From NCBI GenBank assembly GCA_004297495.1, contig SCTL01000203.1:1-11272 (forward strand): 11,272 nucleotides of DNA, in the 5' to 3' direction. This stretch comes from Verrucomicrobiota bacterium. Its GTDB lineage: Bacteria; Verrucomicrobiota; Verrucomicrobiia; Limisphaerales; JADLHS01. Numbering within the stretch: position 1 is the stretch's first letter; each line of letters opens with the position of its first letter. The translations under genes and the position numbers were made by a program. The notes under the pieces were generated by a model. That model had not been told where the DNA came from. It worked only from the letters and a program-made list of their open reading frames with translations, and ran no database searches. Shown here one piece after another: positions 6,640-11,272 of this stretch.

Positions 6640-6923
6640 AAATTTATTCGTTCATCGCTGGAAGGGTCCTGAATGTTGGCTCGCGTAGCGGGCAGTTGCC
6701 GATTGGAACGATTGAATGGGCCAGTTCCGACATTTGCCCAAGGTTGAATTTGTTTTCATTCCCGCGTTCGTAAGAGTTTTACACCACACCCGCCGCCCGG
6801 TTGCAAAGATTTTTTTGGAAGATTGTTAGCGGAAGCCGAGGTGGTCGCTGGCCGTTCAGAGATTATGATCAAGAAAAAGATTAAGATTAAGACACGTCCC
6901 AAGTATGCTGCGCATTGACTGAC
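6640..6923. other. Divergent intergenic region with an AT-rich repeat
   Basis: This gap between two divergent genes should hold both promoters, but I see no clear -35/-10 pair or operator palindrome. From 6861 to 6891 there is an AT-rich purine run, GATTATGATC, then AAGAAAAAGATT and AAGATTAAGA. It contains tandem ATTAAG units that look like a degenerate microsatellite. No RNA gene or ORF can be supported here. Confidence 0.4.
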
Positions 6924-7943
6924 ATGAACGCATTGCAAATCACCACGCCGGGAAAAACCGCTTTCGTCCAATGCCCCGAGCCCACGCCGCGCGCAGGCGA
7001 AGTGCTCCTGAAGATCCACAAGATCGGTTTCTGCGGCTCGGACCTCAGCACGTTTCAGGGCCGCAATCCCATGGTCAGCTTTCCGCGCATCCCCGGCCAC
7101 GAGATCGGCGCGACCATCGTGGCCGTCACGCCCGGTGTGCCCGCGCAGTTCCAGCCGGGCCTGGCGGTGACGGTCGTGCCCTACTCCAATTGCGGCCAGT
7201 GCGCCTCGTGCCGGCGCGGGCGCGCTTACGCGTGCCAGTTCAATCAGACCCTCGGCGTGCAACGCGAGGGCGCGATGACGGAATTCATCACCGCGCCGTG
7301 GGAAAAACTCATCAGCGTCGCGGGCCTTGACGTGCGGCAGCTCGCGCTCGTCGAACCGCTCACGGTGGGCTTTCACGCCATCGCGCGCGCACGCGTCGAG
7401 GCGCGGGACAGCGTGACGGTGTTCGGCTGCGGTGTGATCGGGCTGGGCGCCATCGCCGGCGCGGCGGAGCGCGGCGCGACGGTCATCGCCGTGGACATTG
7501 ACGACCGTAAACTGGAACTCGCGAAAAAACTCGGCGCGCAACACGGCGTAAATTCCAAGACGGAAAATCTGCACGAACGTTTGTCGGCGTTGACGGGCGG
7601 GCACGGGCCGGATGTTTGCGTGGAAGCGGCGGGAAGTCCGATCACGTATCGCGCGGCGGTCGAGGAAGTGGCGTTCACGGGGCGTGTGGTGTGCATCGGC
7701 TACGCGAAGGACGAAGTGGCGTTCGCGACAAAACTTTTTGTGCAGAAGGAACTCGACATCATGGGCAGCCGCAATGCATCGGCGGAGGATTTTCTCCGCG
7801 TGGCGGAATATCTTGGGCGCACAGACTTTCCCTACGACGCGGTCATCTCGCGCGAAGTGCCGCTGAAAGACGCGGGCGCGGCGCTGGCGGAATGGTCGGC
7901 GAATCCCGGACCGATCACGAAGATTCTGGTGAACGTGGCGTAG
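6924..7943 (+). CDS. Zinc-dependent medium-chain dehydrogenase (RspB/L-galactonate dehydrogenase-like)
   Basis: Members of this MDR group oxidise secondary alcohols of sugar acids and polyols with NAD. The protein has 339 residues, a normal length. Catalytic zinc ligands are Cys37 in GFCGSD, His59 with Glu60 in GHE, and Glu144 in LVEP. The structural zinc lobe is intact with Cys90, 93, 96 and 104 (CGQCASCRRGRAYAC). The Rossmann motif is GCGVIG (168-173), with Asp191 at the end of the second strand, which favours NAD over NADP. The pattern resembles RspB and L-galactonate-5-dehydrogenase rather than simple ethanol dehydrogenases, so a sugar-acid substrate is likely but not shown. ATG 6924 is chosen over TTG 6915 because it is the stronger codon. 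Neither has a clear ribosome site. It converges on the PL11 gene, with a repeat between them. Confidence 0.88.
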   Translation: MNALQITTPGKTAFVQCPEPTPRAGEVLLKIHKIGFCGSDLSTFQGRNPMVSFPRIPGHEIGATIVAVTPGVPAQFQPGLAVTVVPYSNCGQCASCRRGRAYACQFNQTLGVQREGAMTEFITAPWEKLISVAGLDVRQLALVEPLTVGFHAIARARVEARDSVTVFGCGVIGLGAIAGAAERGATVIAVDIDDRKLELAKKLGAQHGVNSKTENLHERLSALTGGHGPDVCVEAAGSPITYRAAVEEVAFTGRVVCIGYAKDEVAFATKLFVQKELDIMGSRNASAEDFLRVAEYLGRTDFPYDAVISREVPLKDAGAALAEWSANPGPITKILVNVA

Positions 7944-7964
7944 AAAGCTTGTTCGTCAGAAAAA

Positions 7965-8123
7965 CCCTCACCCTGACCCTCTCCCGTCAGACGGGAGAGG
8001 GAACAGCGATCGGACGTTTCTGCTCATTCGAAAGCTCTACACACCAACACCGACTCACGACATATCCAATCGCGGTGGAAGATTCTCCCTCTCCCATCGG
8101 ATGGGAGAGGGCCGGGGTGAGGG
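7965..8123. repeat. MITE-like inverted-repeat element between convergent genes
   Basis: The ends 7965-7985 and 8103-8123 are 21-bp terminal inverted repeats with two mismatches, beginning CCCTCACCC. Each end also forms its own hairpin: CCCTCTCCCG-TCAGA-CGGGAGAGGG (7977-8001) and CCCTCTCCCAT-CGG-ATGGGAGAGGG (8087-8111). The inner part has no gene. This CCTCACCC/CTCTCCC repeat style is widespread in GC-rich bacteria and fits a small non-autonomous element. Lying between converging genes, its hairpins could act as a two-way transcription barrier, although no U tract follows either stem. Confidence 0.7.
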
Positions 8124-8131
8124 AAATCAGC

Positions 8132-11100
8132 CTACTGCGCCTGCAGAAAATAGAACGCCTGTGGCGCGGCGGGATCGGGCGTGACGCTGAAGAAAAATCC
8201 ACCCACGCCATCAAACTGATTTGTCGCGATGCGCGACCATTGCGCGGGGGGCAACGAGAGGTTCGTCGAAGAGAGTACGAAATAATTCCAGTTCGGCGTG
8301 CCGCCCGAGCCGCTGATGTCGAGATTGCCGCCGTTGTTTTGAGCACCAGAAATGAGCGGCGCATTGGTGCTCACAACCCAGAGACGTCCATCGGTCGTGA
8401 GACTCGTGGTGTTCCACGCGAGACCGAGTTCAAGCGAGGGCAGATCGAACGTCGTGAATTCGCCGTTGTAAGCCGACGCGCTGAAGAGTTGGAAATTGTC
8501 GCCAGCTTCGAGCAGGTCCGGGCTGGTGTTCACGACATCCAGCGCGCCCGCATAGGTCACCGCGCCACCAACGGCCACTTGATCGTTGGCAAAGGGATTC
8601 TTGCTGATTTCAAACAAGGCGGTCGCGCCGGAGTTAAAGCTCAGATCGCCGCTGAAGCCGAGCGTGCCGAGTCCGTTGACGCCTGGCGCGAGCGTACCGT
8701 TCACCGTCGTGCTGCCGCCAATAACGCCCGTGCCGCCGAGTTTGGCGGAGGAGCCGACCGTCACCGCGCCCGTGGCGTTCGCGCTGTCGCCGGTCACGAG
8801 CAGCGTGCCGGCGCTCACGGTCGTCGTGCCCGAATAGATGTTGTTCCCCGCCATCGTGAACACGCCCGTGCCAACCTTGGTGATGGCCGTGGTGCCGCTG
8901 CCGTTGCTGATCTGGCCTTCAAAGATTGTGTTCAGGTTCTTGCCGCCGATGGAATAAGTCGTCGTGCCGGACGTGCCGGTGCCGCCGCGGCCCGAAAGCC
9001 GGGTGTTGGGGCCGCCGAGGAGCGCGCCGAGATGCGTGGTCGTACCGCCATTGCGCTGGTTCAACCCGCCCGTGCCGGTGCCGACGTTGAACGTGGCATT
9101 TGAACTGCCGAAGTTGTAGGTCGTGTTGTCATTGTTGATGCGGAACGATCCGGCGTTCACACCGAAGTCCACCGTGCCAGAGAAGTTCCACATGTGGCCG
9201 CCGCCCAAACCGCCGCCGCCAATCGTGAACGTGCGGGAGGAATTCTGCTGGTTGATGATGGTAACGGTGCCGCTGCCGGTCCACGCGCCGCGCACGGCGG
9301 TGTTGCCGCCGGCGCTGGCGAGGTCAAGCGTGACGCTGCCATTCTGATCCATCGGGTTGTCCACCGTGAGCGCGCCATTGATGCGCAGCGTGCCACCGCT
9401 GTTGTTGGTGATGCCACCGGTGCCCGCCGCGGTGGCGGCGCTGAGTTGAAGCGTGCCGGCGTTGATCGTGCTGCCACCGCTGAACGTGTTGTTGCCCGCC
9501 AGCGTGAACGTGCCGCTGCCGGATTTCACAATTCCGTTTGTGCCGGCGAGCACGCCCGTGCCGCCGAGCGTGTAGCTCTTGGTCGCGTTCACCGTGACGC
9601 TGCCGGGTGAAATCGTTCCGGTGAGCGCGATGGTCGGGCTGTTCGAACCGGAATCGTCGAACGTCACGAACGCGCCGTCACCGTAAAACGTAAGACTGGT
9701 TCCGTTCCACCAGTTGGGCGTGGTAGCGATGTCCCAAACGTTCGAGTTGCCATCGCCGCGCCAGGTCAAATTTGGCGGCGCGGCGGTGGTGGTGGCGGAG
9801 GCGATCGGCGAATACCCTGACGCGCCGGCCAGGTTCGTGCCGCGGATGCGGTAGTAATAGGTCGTGTTCGCCGTCAAACCGGTGTCTGGATAAAGCGTCG
9901 TGCCGCCGGCCACGGACGCGATTTGCGAGAAGTTGATGCCGTTCAGCGAACGCTCGATGAGGAACGCCGCCTCGTTCGTTGAATTGTCGTTCCAGACGAG
10001 ATTGATCTGAAACGCGTTCACCGCGCCGGCGACGAGATTGGTCGGCGCATTCGGCGGCGCGGCGGGAACGACCGCGAACAGACCAATCATTCCGGGCGGA
10101 TTGGTGAGCGACACAGGTTGAATGAAAGTGCCGCTCAACGTGAGATTCGTCAGCCCGCCCGTGAGTGCGCCCGTGTATGTGAACAGCGGATATACTCCGC
10201 CGCCGAGATTGCCGGCGAGTTGCTTGATCTCGATGGTGTTCGTGCCTTTCAAAACGAGATTGCCGGCGATGTTCACGCGATCGTTGGCGTTCGTGAGGCC
10301 GGTCGGGTCGGCGGAGAGATCGAATTGATTCAGCACGCTGCCAGACAGCGTGACGCCGTAAGTCACCGTGAGCGTGCCGGGCGAATTCGTGCCCGTGCCG
10401 ACCGTCAAAGTGCAACCCGCCTGCACCGTGAGACCGTTGCCAAGCTGCCCTGCCCCGCCGAATTGCGACGGGCCTTCCGGCGTGCCGCGCCGTTCGACCG
10501 TCACGGCGCTGGCATTGAGCGCGCCATTCACAAAGAGTGAGCCGCCACTGACGATGGTCGGGCCGGTGTAATCGTTCGTGTTGTTGATCGTGAGTTTCGC
10601 CGCGCCGGCTTTGATGAGTTTCATCGCGCCGCTCAACTTGCCCGTGCCGGCAAACGAATAATCTTTCCACGAGTGAACCGTGACTTGCGACGGCGTCAAC
10701 GATGCGCCGATGCTGACAATGCTGATGGCGGTATTGTTCGAGCCGGACAAGTCGAACAGTGCGGACCGGCCGTTGATGAACGGGACGGCGGTGTTGTTGC
10801 TCACCCAGACGCCGTTGGTGTACCAGTTCGCGGTCGTGCCGGGATCCCAGGTATTCGCGCCACCGCCGCGCCAGACGAGGTCCGCGCTGGAGATCGGCGC
10901 GACCGGCGGCGGAAACATATCCGAGCCGAGATAGAAACCGGGATGCGGTGGTTGATTGTAGCCCGTGTTTTGCCACGCGATGGCGCAACGATATTGCGGA
11001 TCGTGCATCAGCGTGTAGAAGCGATTCGTCGCGAGTGTCGTGGTCGTGTAGATGCGGAGATTCAGATTGTCAGTCGTGCGCCAGATGATTTCCTCGCGCC

Positions 11101-11272
11101 AGTCGCCGAAGAGATCCGCGCTCAGGCACGGCGTGGATTTCGTGCCGTTGTTCGAGGTGAGGCCGGCGGGTGAGAGGATTGAATTGTTCGCGCTACTCGT
11201 CCAACTCCATTTGGAAACCGTCGTGCCATCGAGGGTTTCGCGCAGCGTGTCAGCGTCCCACCACACGCAGAA
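8132..11272 (-). CDS. PL11 rhamnogalacturonan lyase C-terminus fused to PATR repeats and Fn3 (5' end beyond window)
   Basis: Rhamnogalacturonan lyases of family PL11 cleave the rhamnose-galacturonate backbone of pectin RG-I by beta-elimination, outside the cytoplasm. The frame is open to the right edge (1046 residues here) and begins mid-protein with FCVWWDADTLRETLDG. Numbers below count from the GTG codon at 11266. Residues 1-115 match the end of PL11 enzymes such as YesW: DLFGDWREEIIWR (51-63), YTLMHDPQYR (84-93) and AWQNTGYNQPPHPGFYLG (97-114). Then come a W-G...W...NW module (129-235), a first PATR repeat (217-250), an Fn3 domain (404-493), a second W-G...W module (499-600), two more PATR repeats (579-608, 795-826), and a C-terminal beta module (971-1044) with SSTNLSLPPAQW and a final FYFLQAQ. 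The repeats suggest a long beta-helix or surface-display tail. No sorting motif is obvious. The catalytic propeller's first part and any signal peptide lie outside the window. Confidence 0.88.
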   Translation of the reverse strand, partial: FCVWWDADTLRETLDGTTVSKWSWTSSANNSILSPAGLTSNNGTKSTPCLSADLFGDWREEIIWRTTDNLNLRIYTTTTLATNRFYTLMHDPQYRCAIAWQNTGYNQPPHPGFYLGSDMFPPPVAPISSADLVWRGGGANTWDPGTTANWYTNGVWVSNNTAVPFINGRSALFDLSGSNNTAISIVSIGASLTPSQVTVHSWKDYSFAGTGKLSGAMKLIKAGAAKLTINNTNDYTGPTIVSGGSLFVNGALNASAVTVERRGTPEGPSQFGGAGQLGNGLTVQAGCTLTVGTGTNSPGTLTVTYGVTLSGSVLNQFDLSADPTGLTNANDRVNIAGNLVLKGTNTIEIKQLAGNLGGGVYPLFTYTGALTGGLTNLTLSGTFIQPVSLTNPPGMIGLFAVVPAAPPNAPTNLVAGAVNAFQINLVWNDNSTNEAAFLIERSLNGINFSQIASVAGGTTLYPDTGLTANTTYYYRIRGTNLAGASGYSPIASATTTAAPPNLTWRGDGNSNVWDIATTPNWWNGTSLTFYGDGAFVTFDDSGSNSPTIALTGTISPGSVTVNATKSYTLGGTGVLAGTNGIVKSGSGTFTLAGNNTFSGGSTINAGTLQLSAATAAGTGGITNNSGGTLRINGALTVDNPMDQNGSVTLDLASAGGNTAVRGAWTGSGTVTIINQQNSSRTFTIGGGGLGGGHMWNFSGTVDFGVNAGSFRINNDNTTYNFGSSNATFNVGTGTGGLNQRNGGTTTHLGALLGGPNTRLSGRGGTGTSGTTTYSIGGKNLNTIFEGQISNGSGTTAITKVGTGVFTMAGNNIYSGTTTVSAGTLLVTGDSANATGAVTVGSSAKLGGTGVIGGSTTVNGTLAPGVNGLGTLGFSGDLSFNSGATALFEISKNPFANDQVAVGGAVTYAGALDVVNTSPDLLEAGDNFQLFSASAYNGEFTTFDLPSLELGLAWNTTSLTTDGRLWVVSTNAPLISGAQNNGGNLDISGSGGTPNWNYFVLSSTNLSLPPAQWSRIATNQFDGVGGFFFSVTPDPAAPQAFYFLQAQ

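Noticed and set aside
7977..8001. Classical Rho-independent terminator for the zinc dehydrogenase
   Set aside because: The stem is strong, but no U tract follows on either strand, and the same hairpin is part of a terminal inverted repeat, so it is recorded as a mobile repeat with only possible terminator action.
7616..9103. Plus-strand open frame of 495 codons crossing the end of the dehydrogenase, the MITE and the PL11 gene
   Set aside because: It crosses two well-supported genes in other frames plus a repeat, and its composition (Arg, Ala, Gly, Glu) is that of a shadow frame.
9678..10988. Minus-strand open frame of 436 codons within the PL11 gene
   Set aside because: It is an out-of-frame reading, full of Arg and His, of the same strand that encodes the clear PL11/Fn3 protein.

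Overview
The window is high-GC bacterial DNA that most resembles a free-living Verrucomicrobiota genome (Limisphaerales/Pedosphaera-like). This placement is an inference. It rests on a very large secreted protein with autotransporter-associated beta-strand repeats and a characteristic C-terminal module, on abundant short palindromic interspersed repeats, and on a cluster of plant or algal polysaccharide genes with weak Shine-Dalgarno sites. No rRNA, tRNA, CRISPR array or transposase gene is visible.

Layout. Positions 1-1975 (minus strand) hold a probable two-gene operon: an SDR oxidoreductase, then 18 bp downstream a GH88 unsaturated glucuronyl hydrolase that runs off the left edge. Divergent from it, at 2087-2947 (plus), is an AraC-family regulator with an N-terminal cupin-like half. 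The gap between them carries an 11-bp inverted repeat plus a third half-site copy, a good operator candidate. Next on the plus strand are an aldo/keto reductase of the L-fucose / D-threo-aldose 1-dehydrogenase type (3101-4198) and a COG3618 amidohydrolase of the L-fuconolactonase type (4369-5196), separated by a cluster of five triloop hairpins. After the amidohydrolase come about 270 bp of mosaic palindromic DNA and a 94%-identical duplicate of that gene's last 87 bp. A secreted or membrane-anchored protein of unknown function follows on the minus strand (5644-6639). A medium-chain zinc dehydrogenase (6924-7943, plus) converges, across a 159-bp MITE-like repeat, on a huge partial minus-strand gene (8132-11272). 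That gene joins the end of a family PL11 rhamnogalacturonan lyase to PATR repeats, an Fn3 domain and a Verrucomicrobial-type C-terminal module.

How they fit. PL11 lyase cuts rhamnogalacturonan I and leaves unsaturated uronyl ends. GH88 removes such ends from oligosaccharides. The reductase, lactonase and SDR match three classes of step in the non-phosphorylating deoxyhexose route known for L-fucose in Xanthomonas campestris (1-dehydrogenase, lactonase, keto-deoxy-sugar dehydrogenase). The zinc dehydrogenase resembles sugar-acid/polyol dehydrogenases. The locus therefore reads as a rhamnogalacturonan or fucose-containing polysaccharide utilisation region under an AraC regulator. Whether the monomer is L-rhamnose or L-fucose cannot be decided from sequence alone, and no sugar-acid dehydratase is in the window.

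The least ordinary material is the non-coding DNA: a five-hairpin cluster that overlaps and supplies the 3' end of the reductase gene, a mosaic insertion that seems to have replaced the end of the lactonase gene, and the domain fusion in the PL11 protein.
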